From: Kribbella aluminosa
GTDB taxonomy: Bacteria > Actinomycetota > Actinomycetes > Propionibacteriales > Kribbellaceae
DNA length: 64,000 nt
Reading direction: 5' to 3'
Assembly (NCBI RefSeq): GCF_017876295.1
Contig: NZ_JAGINT010000002.1
Span: 3,844,001-3,908,000 of the forward strand
The stretch's first letter is position 1. Every line of letters starts with the position of its first letter. Below, piece by piece: positions 8,694-17,237 of this stretch. A model generated the notes under the pieces. The model was not told the origin of the DNA, made no database searches, and worked only from the letters and a program-made list of their open reading frames with translations. A program made the translations under genes and the position numbers.

Positions 8694-8707
8694 TTGAGAG
8701 TCGTACG

Positions 8708-8743
8708 AAAAACGCCGTCCGGGAACGAACCGGGCGGCGTTTT
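8708..8743 (+). terminator. Rho-independent terminator after ctaCDF
   Basis: A strong hairpin with near-perfect arms (AAAACGCCG..CCGG against CCGG.CGGCGTTTT) and a 7-nt loop follows the ctaF stop and ends in a T run. Confidence 0.85.
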
Positions 8744-8874
8744 CGTGCGTCTTAAGGGTGTTGTGGGTGCGGAGGGTTCTGGTCCGTACCAATACGGTTG
8801 CGTGCGATGCATGGAATTGTCGCCGCGGCAGGTTACCCTTACCGCGGTCTGACTAAACAGGGGAGAGCTGGGGA

Positions 8875-10128
8875 ATGGTGAACGGTTCGGTGAGGAAGTA
8901 CGGCCTTGCCGTGGCGGGAATCTGTGTCCTGCTGCTGGCCGGTACGGCGTGCGGCGACACGAAGGCCAACGGTAGCGGCGGGCAGTCGACGCCTGGCGCC
9001 TCCACGTCGCAGAGCAGTACGCCGGGTGCCTCGAGCACGCCCGGTACGTCGACCACTCCGTCGAACAGCCCGGCCGCCAGCATCGCTGTAGTGCCCGCCA
9101 AGGGCGCCACGTCGGTGCAGCCGGACAAGCCGGTCACGGTCACCAGCACGGGCGGCAAGCTGACGGCGATCACGCTGAAGGACGACAACGGCGACAAGGT
9201 CACCGGGAACTTCAACGCGGACAAGACGCAGTGGACATCGGCCGACCTGCTGATGCCGGGCGCGACATACACCCTGAGCGGCTCGGCCGAGGGCACCGAC
9301 GGCGCTACCGTGCCGGTCAGCTCGAGCTTCAAGACGCTGAAGGCGAACAGGACTCTGAAGTCCGCGATCGCTCCGCTGAACAACGACACCGTCGGCGTCG
9401 GGTACCCGGTCCAGATCTACTGGACCAACCCGGTCAAGGACCGCGCCGCGGTCGAGAAGCGGCTCTCGGTGAAGACGTCGGTCCCGGTCGACGGCACGTG
9501 GCACTGGGTGAACAGCACGCAGGTCAACTACCGGCCGAAGAACTACTGGCCGGTCGGCACCAAGGTGACCGTGAAGGTCGACCTCCAAGGTGTGAACGCC
9601 GGAAACAACACCTGGGGCGTGTCGAACCGGACGGTCGACTTCACGATCGGCAAGTCCGTGGTCAGCCACGTCGACGTGAAGAAGCACGTGATGACGGTCA
9701 CGATCAACGGCAAGCTGGCCCGGACCATCCCGATCACCGCCGGCAAGGACGGGTTCACCACCCGCAGCGGCGTCAAGCTGATCATGGAGAAGTTCACGAC
9801 CAAGCGGATGGACGCGGCGACCGTCGGCATCAAGCCCGGCGACCCGAACTACTACAACATTCCGGACGTGAAGTGGGCGCAGCGCGTCACCAGCTCCGGC
9901 GAGTTCATCCACGGCGCACCGTGGTCGGCCGGCAGCCAGGGCAGCGCCAACGTCAGCCACGGCTGCGTCGGCATGAGCCTCAATGACGCCCAGTGGTACT
10001 TCGGCCAGACCCTGGTCGGCGACCCGGTCACCGTCACCGGCACCTCCCGCACCATGGAGCCCGGCAACGGCTGGACCGACTGGAACACCACCTGGGCCGC
10101 CTACAAGTCCGGCTCCGCCCTGTCCTGA
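8875..10128 (+). CDS. L,D-transpeptidase lipoprotein (Ig-like domains plus YkuD)
   Basis: This 417-residue protein has a lipoprotein signal with the lipidated cysteine at residue 26 (LLAGTACG). A Ser/Thr/Pro/Gly-rich tether to about residue 65 follows, then two Ig-like segments, then a YkuD catalytic domain from about residue 260. The active-site motif HGAPW...SHGC is complete, with catalytic Cys364 and His362. It should form 3-3 cross-links in peptidoglycan on the outer face of the membrane. GGGGAGAG ahead of ATG 8875 supports the start. It stands alone between terminators. Confidence 0.92.
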   Translation: MVNGSVRKYGLAVAGICVLLLAGTACGDTKANGSGGQSTPGASTSQSSTPGASSTPGTSTTPSNSPAASIAVVPAKGATSVQPDKPVTVTSTGGKLTAITLKDDNGDKVTGNFNADKTQWTSADLLMPGATYTLSGSAEGTDGATVPVSSSFKTLKANRTLKSAIAPLNNDTVGVGYPVQIYWTNPVKDRAAVEKRLSVKTSVPVDGTWHWVNSTQVNYRPKNYWPVGTKVTVKVDLQGVNAGNNTWGVSNRTVDFTIGKSVVSHVDVKKHVMTVTINGKLARTIPITAGKDGFTTRSGVKLIMEKFTTKRMDAATVGIKPGDPNYYNIPDVKWAQRVTSSGEFIHGAPWSAGSQGSANVSHGCVGMSLNDAQWYFGQTLVGDPVTVTGTSRTMEPGNGWTDWNTTWAAYKSGSALS

Positions 10129-10145
10129 CCACGCACTCCCTGACC

Positions 10146-10175
10146 GGCCCTGACACCCGCCCGGGTGTCAGGGCC
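10146..10175 (+). terminator. Terminator between convergent L,D-transpeptidase and hydrolase genes
   Basis: A perfect GC-rich inverted repeat (GGCCCTGACACCCG against CGGGTGTCAGGGCC) with a very short loop lies between the two convergent stops. It is followed by TTTC and could serve both strands. Confidence 0.75.
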
Positions 10176-10178
10176 GTT

Positions 10179-10952
10179 TCATATGCCCAGAGCCGCGATC
10201 AGCTCGTCGGCATGGAGGGCTGGGAGCGAGTGGTGGGTGGCAGTGGGCAGATGGACGACGGCTGCGCCGGCTGAGGCCGCTCTCTGGGCCAACTTGTGTG
10301 GGTCGTGAGCCTTGGTGCGGTCGGCAACCACAACGACCGTTTGTGGCAGGTCCTGGAAGCTCCTGGGGTGCTGGGGCTTGACGGGGCGTGCTGTTGGCTG
10401 ACAAGAGCCCAGAGCGGCCAGTCCGAGCCAACTGGGGTCTACTGGGAGGCCCTGGGTCTCCCAGTAGATGAAGGACTCGTAGCGGGCTTCTGAGGGGCGT
10501 AGGAGCATTGGGAGGGCGCGGGCCACGTACGTCGGCTTGAGGCCCGTGAAACAGTCGGTGGGGTCTATCAGGCCAAGCTTCCGGACGCGGGCCTGGAGTG
10601 CGTACGTGAGCGCTATCCAGGCGCCGTACGAGTGGCCGATCAGCAGTGGTTCGTCGAGGCCCTTCAGGACGCCGGACAACCACGTCATGAGGTCGGTCAC
10701 GGTGCGAGGTGGGGGAGCGGTACTGAGGCCTGCGTCGCCTGGGAGGTCCGGTGCATAGACGCGGTAGCGCTCCGCGAGGAGTGGCGCGACCGCGAACCAC
10801 ACGGGTGCAGTCGCGCCGTGGCCCGCGAGTAGAACGGCTGGTGGGGCGTCCGGTGGGCCACAGACGTTGACGTGGGTGCCTGCGATGTCGAAGTGCTCGA
10901 CCGGTACGCCCCAGCGTTCGAGCAGCGCGGCGTACGCGTCCTGAAAGCTCAT
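10179..10952 (-). CDS. Alpha/beta-fold hydrolase
   Basis: This 257-residue alpha/beta hydrolase has the nucleophile elbow GHSYG (Ser108), an oxyanion region GHG near residue 45, a late acid candidate in the VVVADRTKAHD strand and a C-terminal His (THHSLP). The substrate cannot be predicted. It is divergently transcribed from a MarR-type regulator, with a palindrome between the two start sites, so that regulator probably controls it. TATTGT (10965-10960) lies seven bases before the ATG, suggesting a leaderless transcript. Confidence 0.85.
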   Translation of the reverse strand: MSFQDAYAALLERWGVPVEHFDIAGTHVNVCGPPDAPPAVLLAGHGATAPVWFAVAPLLAERYRVYAPDLPGDAGLSTAPPPRTVTDLMTWLSGVLKGLDEPLLIGHSYGAWIALTYALQARVRKLGLIDPTDCFTGLKPTYVARALPMLLRPSEARYESFIYWETQGLPVDPSWLGLAALGSCQPTARPVKPQHPRSFQDLPQTVVVVADRTKAHDPHKLAQRAASAGAAVVHLPTATHHSLPALHADELIAALGI

Positions 10953-10993
10953 GTCGCCGACAATAGCTCACTGAGTGAGGTAAAGTGCGGGTC
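10953..10993. promoter_or_regulatory. Back-to-back leaderless promoters with a shared palindromic operator
   Basis: On the minus strand TATTGT (10965-10960) stands seven bases from the hydrolase ATG. On the plus strand TAAAGT (10981-10986) stands seven bases from the regulator ATG at 10994. Between the two -10 boxes lies a perfect 13-bp palindrome CTCACTGAGTGAG (10967-10979). A dimer bound there would cover both promoters. This is the expected layout for a MarR-type autorepressor and its target. Confidence 0.65.
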
Positions 10994-11458
10994 ATGCGTG
11001 AAGGAGTGACACCGGCCGACCCCGAACGGGCGGCCGCGCTGGAGGTCGTACACCTGCTGCGAGACGTCGCGCTGCGGCTCGAGCTCGCGGTCGGGGAGTT
11101 CGCCCGTACGACCGGACTGCACGGGACCGACGTACGGGCGCTGGTCCGCCTTCTGGACGCCGAACGCGCCGGAACCGAGGCCACGCCCAGCTGGCTCGCT
11201 CAACAGCTGGGAATGACCTCTCAAGCAACAACGGCAGTCATCCACCGCCTGGAGGCCGCCGGCCACGTAGAACGCCTCAGAAGCCGCTCAGACGGCCGCA
11301 GCACCCAGCTGCAGGTCTCCGACGGCGCAGTCGAACTCGGCTGGCACTTCTTCGGCCCCCTCCTCAACCGAATGGCCGCCCAGACAGCCGAACTGAGCTC
11401 CGCTGACCAGGAATCACTCAAGCAGTGGCTCACAGCGATGGCGCAGGCGATCGGTTGA
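10994..11458 (+). CDS. MarR-family transcriptional regulator
   Basis: This ~154-residue winged-helix protein has a helix-turn-helix around residues 60-90 (PSWLAQQLGMTSQATTAVIH) and a wing with the charged RSRSDGRST turn, flanked by helices for dimerisation. Start choice: ATG 10994 sits seven bases after TAAAGT and needs no ribosome site, while an in-frame GTG at 10985 overlaps that -10 and is less likely. It probably binds the palindrome just upstream and controls itself and the divergent hydrolase. Confidence 0.85.
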   Translation: MREGVTPADPERAAALEVVHLLRDVALRLELAVGEFARTTGLHGTDVRALVRLLDAERAGTEATPSWLAQQLGMTSQATTAVIHRLEAAGHVERLRSRSDGRSTQLQVSDGAVELGWHFFGPLLNRMAAQTAELSSADQESLKQWLTAMAQAIG

Positions 11459-11470
11459 TCGACGCGCAAA

Positions 11471-11510
11471 AAGCGAACGGCCCCAGGCGTTTGCCCGGGG
11501 CCGTTCGCTT
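11471..11510. terminator. Bidirectional terminator between marR-type gene and qcrB
   Basis: Fourteen-base perfect arms (AAGCGAACGGCCCC and its complement) flank a 12-nt loop between two convergent genes. A-rich and T-containing flanks occur on either side. Confidence 0.85.
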
Positions 11511-11522
11511 GGTGCTTGAGCG

Positions 11523-13196
11523 TCAGGAGTGGTCGCTGGTGACCTCGCGGTAGGTCTCCGTGTCCTCCGTCAGTTCGTGGATCTCGTCGGCGTCGTGAGC
11601 GTGCTCGTGCGCCTCCTCGATCTCCTCTGTGGTCGGCTTCTGGACCGCGTCGGCGTAGTAGAACCGGGACAGGGCGGCGCGGGCCTTGTTCAGGGCCCTC
11701 CGCGGAGCGCGGACGCCGTTGTCGTCGGTGTCGGGGCCGATCTCCTGCGGCAGGATGCGGTCCCGCGCGGTGAGCGAGTAGGCCTCGTACGTCGAGATCG
11801 GCTGGTGCTTCTCGGTGTACTTGCCCTCGGCGGACCGGACGATCACACCGGTCTCCAGGCCGTGCAGCAGGCGGTCCTGATCGGCCCGCTGCAGCGAGAT
11901 CGCCCAGCGGCGGGTGATCCAGAAGGCCAGGATCGGGCCGAGGATGACCGCGAACCGCAGGAACCAGGTCACGCTGTTCAGCGAGATGTGGAAGTGCGTG
12001 GCGAGGACGTCGTTACCACCACCGACCCACAGCAGGGCGTAGAACGTGATGAACGCGACGCCGATGCCGGTCCGGGTCGGCACGTCCCGGGGCCGGTCCA
12101 GCAGGTGATGCTCGCGTTTGTCGCCGGTGATCCACCCCTCGATGAACGGATAGAGCGCGACCAGGGTGACGAACGCAGGTGGCACGATCAGCGCCGGGAT
12201 GATCAGGTTCCAGCTCAGGGTGATGCCCCAGAAGTGCGACTCGAATCCGGGGAAGATACGCACCGAGCCTTCCAGCCAGCCCATGTACCAGTCCGGCTGC
12301 GAACCCGCGGTCACCGCGGCCGGGTCGTACGGCCCGTACAGCCAGACCGGGTTGATCTGCATCAGCGCACCCATCAGCGCGGTGATACCGAAGACCACGA
12401 AGAAGAAGCCGCCGGCCTTGGCCGTGTACACCGGGAACAGCGGGTAGCCGACCACGTTGTTCTGCGTCCGGCCGGGACCGGCGTACTGCGTGTGCTTGTG
12501 GTACACGACCAGGAACAGGTGCACCGTGACGAGGCCGAGGATGATGCCCGGGATCAGCAGCACGTGTGCGATGAAGAACCGGGAGACGAAGTCGCCGCCG
12601 GGGAACTCGCCGCCGAAGATGAAGAAGTTCATGTACGTGCCGACCACCGGTGAGGCCTGGATCATGCCGTTGGTGATCCGCAGACCGGTACCGGACAGCA
12701 GGTCGTCGGGGAGGCCGTAGCCGATGAAGCCCTCGATGATGCCGAGGAACAGCATCCCGAAGCCGATCAGCCAGTTCAGCTCACGCGGCTTGCGGAACGC
12801 GCCGGTGAAGAACATCCGGAGCAGGTGCACCATCATCGCGGCGATGAACAGCACGGCCGCCCAGTGGTGGATCTGCCGCATCAGCAGACCGCCGCGGATG
12901 TCGAAGCTGAGGTTCAGCGTGGAGGCGTAGGCCTCCGACATGTGCACGCCCTTGAGCAGGCTGTACGAACCCTGGTACTGGACCTCGGCCATCGAGGGCT
13001 TGAACCAGAAGGTCAGGAAGGTGCCGGTCAGGATCAGGATGATGAAGCTGTAGAGCGCGATCTCGCCCAGCATGAAGGACCAGTGGTCCGGGAAGATCTT
13101 CCGGAGGTTCTTCTTCCCGATCTTCGCGATGCCGAGGCGGTCGTCGAACCATTTCACCGGTCCGGGGAACTCTGTGCTTGTTGACACTGTTGTCAC
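11523..13196 (-). CDS. qcrB: Cytochrome bc1 complex cytochrome b subunit
   Basis: This 557-residue polytopic protein has the haem-binding histidines in helices B and D (RQIHHWAAVLF..HLLRM and later VHLFLVVYHKH). The quinol-oxidation-site motif appears as PDWYMGW, the actinobacterial form of PEWY. A long charged C-terminal extension with a His/Glu/Asp-rich end is typical of actinobacteria. QcrB oxidises menaquinol in the bc1-aa3 supercomplex. Its GTG overlaps the qcrA stop by four bases, making it the last gene of ctaE-qcrCAB. Homologues are the target of imidazopyridine-type inhibitors in mycobacteria. Confidence 0.96.
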   Translation of the reverse strand: MTTVSTSTEFPGPVKWFDDRLGIAKIGKKNLRKIFPDHWSFMLGEIALYSFIILILTGTFLTFWFKPSMAEVQYQGSYSLLKGVHMSEAYASTLNLSFDIRGGLLMRQIHHWAAVLFIAAMMVHLLRMFFTGAFRKPRELNWLIGFGMLFLGIIEGFIGYGLPDDLLSGTGLRITNGMIQASPVVGTYMNFFIFGGEFPGGDFVSRFFIAHVLLIPGIILGLVTVHLFLVVYHKHTQYAGPGRTQNNVVGYPLFPVYTAKAGGFFFVVFGITALMGALMQINPVWLYGPYDPAAVTAGSQPDWYMGWLEGSVRIFPGFESHFWGITLSWNLIIPALIVPPAFVTLVALYPFIEGWITGDKREHHLLDRPRDVPTRTGIGVAFITFYALLWVGGGNDVLATHFHISLNSVTWFLRFAVILGPILAFWITRRWAISLQRADQDRLLHGLETGVIVRSAEGKYTEKHQPISTYEAYSLTARDRILPQEIGPDTDDNGVRAPRRALNKARAALSRFYYADAVQKPTTEEIEEAHEHAHDADEIHELTEDTETYREVTSDHS

Positions 13197-14245
13197 CCTC
13201 GTTCGAAGAAGCTCGGGCCGACCGGCTCGGTGAAGCCGCTCTGCGCAACCAGGTAGCCCTCACTGTCCAGTGCCAACGGTAGCTGAGGAAGCGGGCGGGC
13301 AGCAGGTCCGAAGACGACCTTGGCGCCGTCGGAGAGGTCGAAGGTCGACTGGTGGCACGGGCAGAGCACGTGGTGGGTGGTCTGCTCGTACAACGAGATC
13401 GGGCAACCGACGTGGGTGCAGATCTTGGAGTAGCAGAGGATCCCGTCGATGCCCCAGTTCTCCCGGCCGGGCTTGGTGCGGATCTCGCTCGGCTTGATCC
13501 GGACCATGATCACCGCGGCCTTCGCCCGGGCGTTCTGGTACTCGACCGGGTTCTGCTCCTGCAGCGGGGCGAGGTTCGCCGGCGCGCCGTTGACCAGTTG
13601 GCCGACGACCAGGTCGGACGGCTTGATCGGGCGGTTCGTGACGTCGTTGACGACCCGGATGCCCTTCGCCCAGATCGTGTTGTACAGCGCGCGGCCGGGC
13701 AGCGGGCCGAGGTCGCGGAGCAGCACGATGGCCGGCAGCCCGAGGGCGCCGAGGGCGCCGATCAGCGAGTTCCGGATCATCTTGCGGCGGCCGAAGCCGG
13801 ATTCCGCGGCGCCTTCCTTGAACGCCTCGGTGATCTCGGCGATCTGCTCCGGCGACGAGTGCGCGGCGTGCCGGTCCTCGGCGATCTCCTCGTCGACCAT
13901 CAGCTTCTTGGCCCACTGGATCGCGCCCGCCCCGATCAGGAACAGCGCGAGCCCGATGCACAGGCCGAGGGTCATGTTGTTCGCGTTGCCGGTCAGCGGC
14001 CCGAACTGGATGTAGGCGTCCCGCGGGATCGCGAAGTACGCGACACAGGCGCCGAGCACCAGCAGCGTCGCCAGGCCGAACATCGCCGACACCTGGCGCT
14101 CGACGCGGTCGGCGGCCTTCGGGTCGATGTCGGTGATCCGCGGCTCGTGCGGCTCCATGCCGGGGTCCGGGATCGGCTCCGCCACCTCGACGGCGGTGCC
14201 GTGCTCGTCTTCCACCTTCGCCGGAAGGTTCTTCTCGTCGCTCAC
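13193..14245 (-). CDS. qcrA: Rieske iron-sulfur subunit of the cytochrome bc1 complex
   Basis: This 350-residue protein has an N-terminal cytoplasmic extension, three predicted membrane helices (about residues 53-73, 92-110 and 160-177) and a C-terminal Rieske domain. The 2Fe-2S ligands Cys276, His278, Cys295 and His298 and the disulfide cysteines 281 and 297 are all present (CTHVGC and CPCHQS). It passes electrons from menaquinol to the QcrC haems. The GTG at 14245 overlaps the qcrC stop by four bases. A longer open frame upstream reads antisense-like low-complexity sequence inside qcrC and is rejected. Confidence 0.95.
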   Translation of the reverse strand: MSDEKNLPAKVEDEHGTAVEVAEPIPDPGMEPHEPRITDIDPKAADRVERQVSAMFGLATLLVLGACVAYFAIPRDAYIQFGPLTGNANNMTLGLCIGLALFLIGAGAIQWAKKLMVDEEIAEDRHAAHSSPEQIAEITEAFKEGAAESGFGRRKMIRNSLIGALGALGLPAIVLLRDLGPLPGRALYNTIWAKGIRVVNDVTNRPIKPSDLVVGQLVNGAPANLAPLQEQNPVEYQNARAKAAVIMVRIKPSEIRTKPGRENWGIDGILCYSKICTHVGCPISLYEQTTHHVLCPCHQSTFDLSDGAKVVFGPAARPLPQLPLALDSEGYLVAQSGFTEPVGPSFFERG

Positions 14246-15108
14246 TCGGCCTTCGCTCCCTTGGCCTTGGCGCCCTTGGCGCCGATCCAGACCGCTACCG
14301 CGACCAGCAGGCCGATTCCGACGACCCAGCCCCACAGACCCTCGGAGACCGGGCCGAGCCGGCCGAGGCCGAAGCCGCCCGGGTCCTTCTGGTTCTGCAG
14401 CGCCTTCAGGTAGGCGATGATGTCCTGCTTGTCCTGCGGCAGCATGACCTGGTCGGAGAAGACCGGCATCTGCTGCGGGCCGGTCAGCATGGCCTCGTAG
14501 ATGTGCTTCTCACTGACACCCATCAGCGACGGCGCGTACTTGCCGTTCGGCAGCGCACCGCCGCGGCCGGCGAAGTTGTGGCACGCGGTGCAGTTGGTGC
14601 GGAACAGCTCGCCGCCCCGGGTGACCTGCTCGTCGGTGGCCTTGCTCACGTCGTACGAGTCCGCGGCCGGGACGGCCGGGCCGGGGGCCAGCGAGGCGAC
14701 GTACGCGGCCAGGGCCTCGATCTCGGCCTGCGAGTAGACCGGCGTCTTGCGCGGGATCTGCGCACCCGGCTGCTGGGCCGGCATCCGGCCGGTACCGACC
14801 TGGAAGTCGACCGCGGCCGCTCCGACACCGATCAGCGAGGGCGCGGTGAACTTGCCCGCGCCGTTCGTACCGCCCTCGGCGTTGAGACCGTGGCAGCTGG
14901 AGCAGCCGACCGCGAAGAGCTTCTTGCCCTCCTCGATCTGCTGCGACTGGGCCGAGTTGTCCGCCACGGCGTTGTCAGGGGCGAAGGCGGCGTACGCCGA
15001 GCCGACTGCCAGGAGGCCGAACAGGAGCACGACGAGGCCGGCGGACCGGTGCCGTCGTCGCGCGGAGAGAAAGCGCGCCGGTGACAAGGGATTTCTCTTC
15101 TCACTCAT
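14242..15108 (-). CDS. qcrC: Dihaem cytochrome c subunit of the bc1 complex
   Basis: This 288-residue protein has an N-terminal membrane signal, two c-type haem domains with CxxCH motifs at residues 69-73 (CSSCH) and 173-177 (CTACH), and a C-terminal membrane helix near residue 265 followed by a Lys/Ala-rich tail. The tandem haems replace soluble cytochrome c and hand electrons directly to CtaC. The ATG overlaps the ctaE stop by four bases. Methionine ligands fit GRMPAQQ in the first domain and QQMPVF in the second. Confidence 0.95.
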   Translation of the reverse strand: MSEKRNPLSPARFLSARRRHRSAGLVVLLFGLLAVGSAYAAFAPDNAVADNSAQSQQIEEGKKLFAVGCSSCHGLNAEGGTNGAGKFTAPSLIGVGAAAVDFQVGTGRMPAQQPGAQIPRKTPVYSQAEIEALAAYVASLAPGPAVPAADSYDVSKATDEQVTRGGELFRTNCTACHNFAGRGGALPNGKYAPSLMGVSEKHIYEAMLTGPQQMPVFSDQVMLPQDKQDIIAYLKALQNQKDPGGFGLGRLGPVSEGLWGWVVGIGLLVAVAVWIGAKGAKAKGAKAE

Positions 15109-15767
15109 TTGAGCAGGTAGATGGTCGCGAACAGGGCGATCCAGACCACGTCGACGAAGTGCCAGTAGTACGACACGACGATCGCCGAGACGGCCTGTTC
15201 GTGGGTGAACTTACGAGCCATGTACGTCCTGGCCAGGACGAACACGAAAGCGATGAGGCCGCCGGTCACGTGCAGGGCGTGGAACCCGGTGGCCAGGTAG
15301 AACACCGACCCGTACGCGTTGGACGAGATCGTCAGGCCCTCCTGCACCAGCCCGGTGTACTCCGTCACCTGGCCGGCGACGAACACCGCGCCCATCAGGT
15401 AGGTGAGGATGAACCACTCGCGCATGCCCCACGTCCGCGGGTTCAGCGCCGAGCCGGTCCGGCCGACCCGGCCGTGCTCGGCCGCGAAGACGCCGAACTG
15501 GCAGGTGAACGACGACAGCACCAGGATCGTCGTGTTCACCGCGGCGAACGGGACGTCCAGATGCTCCGTCATCAGCTTCCAGAGCGTGTCCGTTCCGGGA
15601 GCTGCGGCGGCGGTCGTCACCGACCGGATGGTGAAGTACGCCGCGAACAGGGCGGCGAAGAACATCAGTTCGCTCGAGAGCCAGACGATCGTGCCGACAC
15701 TGACCATGCTGGGACGGTCGGCATGACCGTGTTCACGAGACGCTGGGAGCGCGGTTGCAGTGGCCAC
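15105..15767 (-). CDS. ctaE: Cytochrome c oxidase subunit III
   Basis: This 220-residue five-helix membrane protein has the subunit III signatures WLSSELMFF near the start, the TGFHALHV histidine motif, and YYWHFVDVVWI near the end. It is the first gene of ctaE-qcrC-qcrA-qcrB. The open frame extends to 15818, but the family usually begins close to GTG 15767. A CATAAT box six bases upstream could make that start leaderless. It is divergent from ctaG. Confidence 0.93.
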   Translation of the reverse strand: MATATALPASREHGHADRPSMVSVGTIVWLSSELMFFAALFAAYFTIRSVTTAAAAPGTDTLWKLMTEHLDVPFAAVNTTILVLSSFTCQFGVFAAEHGRVGRTGSALNPRTWGMREWFILTYLMGAVFVAGQVTEYTGLVQEGLTISSNAYGSVFYLATGFHALHVTGGLIAFVFVLARTYMARKFTHEQAVSAIVVSYYWHFVDVVWIALFATIYLLK

Positions 15768-15837
15768 GCGGTCATTATGTCGGTCCGCGCGTTCAACGCT
15801 ACGACCACCCCCGTGCATGTCGCCGGCCAGCTGTTCC

Positions 15838-15843
15838 TACTGT
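15838..15843 (+). promoter_or_regulatory. Leaderless promoter of ctaG
   Basis: TACTGT fits the TAnnnT -10 pattern and ends six bases before the GTG at 15850. No ribosome site is seen between them. Confidence 0.45.
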
Positions 15844-15849
15844 GGAACC

Positions 15850-16767
15850 GTGCTTCCCCTTCACGCCACTCCGGGTGACCGGATCGAGCCGCTGACAGCG
15901 CTCCGGTTGCTGACGGCATGGACCTTCGAACCGGTGTTACTCGGCGTGATCGTGGTGCTCGGAGCGCTCTATCTGTACGGCGTCCACAAGCTGCGCAAGC
16001 GCGGCGACAAGTGGTCCCGCGGCCGGACGTTCGCGTTCGTCGGGGTCGGTCTGGGCAGCGCCGTGATCGCCACCCAGTCGGCGCTCGGGACCTACGACAC
16101 GGTGCTGATCAGCGTGCACATGGTCCAGCACATGATCCTGTCGATGCTGACGCCGCTCGCGCTGGCGCTCGGCGCCCCGGTCACGCTGGCGCTCCGGACG
16201 CTGCCGCAACCGCCGCGGAAGTGGTTGCTGTCCGTGCTGCACTCGCGGTTCGCGAAGGTGATCTGCTTCCCGCTGATCGGGTTCACGCTGTTCGTGCTGA
16301 GCCCGTGGGCGCTGTACTTCAGCGGCTGGTACGACGCGACGCTCCGGTCGACCGTGCTGCACGACCTGCTGCACCTGCACTTCATCCTGGTCGGATCCCT
16401 GTTCTTCTGGCCGCTGCTCGGGCTGGATCCGGTGCCCGGGCGGGTGATCTACCCGTTCCGGCTGTTGATGACGTTCCTCACGTTGCCGTTCCACGCCTTC
16501 CTCGGGATCACGATCATGTCGGCGAACAAGCTGATCGCGGAGGACTGGTACACCAGCTTCGCCCGGGCCTGGCCGCCGTCGCCGCTGCACGACCAGTACA
16601 TCGCGGGCGGGTTGCTGTGGGGCTCCGGCGACATCGTGGGCGTGATGTTCTTCGCCGTACTGTTCGTCCAGTGGGTACGGGAGTCGCAGCGTGAGGCGCG
16701 CCGCGAGGACCGGCGTCTGGACCGGTTGGAGGAACAGGCTCGCAGGGCCGGACAGGTGCCCCGGTAG
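15850..16767 (+). CDS. ctaG: CtaG-family cytochrome c oxidase assembly protein (Caa3_CtaG)
   Basis: This 305-residue integral membrane protein has about seven helices and conserved His-rich motifs (VHMVQHMILSML and HDLLHLHFILVG) that suit copper handling. It ends in a charged Arg/Glu tail. Proteins of the caa3_CtaG family are needed to assemble active aa3 oxidase, probably through CuB. The gene is divergent from ctaE with 82 bp between the starts, so oxidase structural and assembly genes may be expressed together. GTG 15850 is preferred because a -10 box immediately precedes it. Confidence 0.85.
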   Translation: MLPLHATPGDRIEPLTALRLLTAWTFEPVLLGVIVVLGALYLYGVHKLRKRGDKWSRGRTFAFVGVGLGSAVIATQSALGTYDTVLISVHMVQHMILSMLTPLALALGAPVTLALRTLPQPPRKWLLSVLHSRFAKVICFPLIGFTLFVLSPWALYFSGWYDATLRSTVLHDLLHLHFILVGSLFFWPLLGLDPVPGRVIYPFRLLMTFLTLPFHAFLGITIMSANKLIAEDWYTSFARAWPPSPLHDQYIAGGLLWGSGDIVGVMFFAVLFVQWVRESQREARREDRRLDRLEEQARRAGQVPR

Positions 16768-16813
16768 CATTCGGGTGTCCAGTCTTCTTTAGAACACAGC
16801 TTGGGATGGATCG

Positions 16814-17233
16814 ATGAGTTCAGAGCGTCCGCTGAGGGTCCTGGTCTACAGCGACGACCGTACGACGCGGGAGTCCGTCCGGCTGGCCCTCGGCAAGCGG
16901 CCGGCGGCCGATCTGCCCGAGCTCGAGTACGTCGAGTGCGCGACCGAGCCGGCCGTCATCAAGACCATGGACAAGGGCCGGATCGACCTGGCCATCCTGG
17001 ACGGCGAAGCCGTTCCGGCCGGTGGCCTGGGGATCGCGCGGCAGTTGAAGGACGAGATCTTCCAGTGCCCGCCGGTGCTGGTCCTGACCGGTCGCCCGCA
17101 GGACGCGTGGCTGGCGACCTGGTCGCGGGCCGAGGGCGCGGTGTCACACCCGATCGACCCGATCAAGCTCGCCGAGGTCACCGCGGACCTGCTCCGGCAG
17201 CGGCTGGCCACGCTCCCTGCCATCACGTCCTGA
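16814..17233 (+). CDS. Response-regulator receiver-like protein, stand-alone
   Basis: This 139-residue single-domain protein has the receiver fold: an acidic pair in VYSDDR, a central Asp in LAILDGE, and a Thr in LVLTGR. The conserved lysine near the C-terminus is replaced, the region reading SHPIDPIK. It has no output domain. It lies between ctaG and trpD and almost touches trpD, with four bases between the two genes. The missing lysine suggests atypical or absent phosphorylation switching. Its partner is unknown. Confidence 0.7.
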   Translation: MSSERPLRVLVYSDDRTTRESVRLALGKRPAADLPELEYVECATEPAVIKTMDKGRIDLAILDGEAVPAGGLGIARQLKDEIFQCPPVLVLTGRPQDAWLATWSRAEGAVSHPIDPIKLAEVTADLLRQRLATLPAITS

Positions 17234-17237
17234 CTCC

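Noticed and set aside
6390..8792. An 800-codon open frame on the minus strand opposite ctaD
   Set aside because: Arg/Glu/Asp/His-rich shadow of a conserved oxidase gene; no domain, and high-GC codon bias routinely opens this antisense frame.
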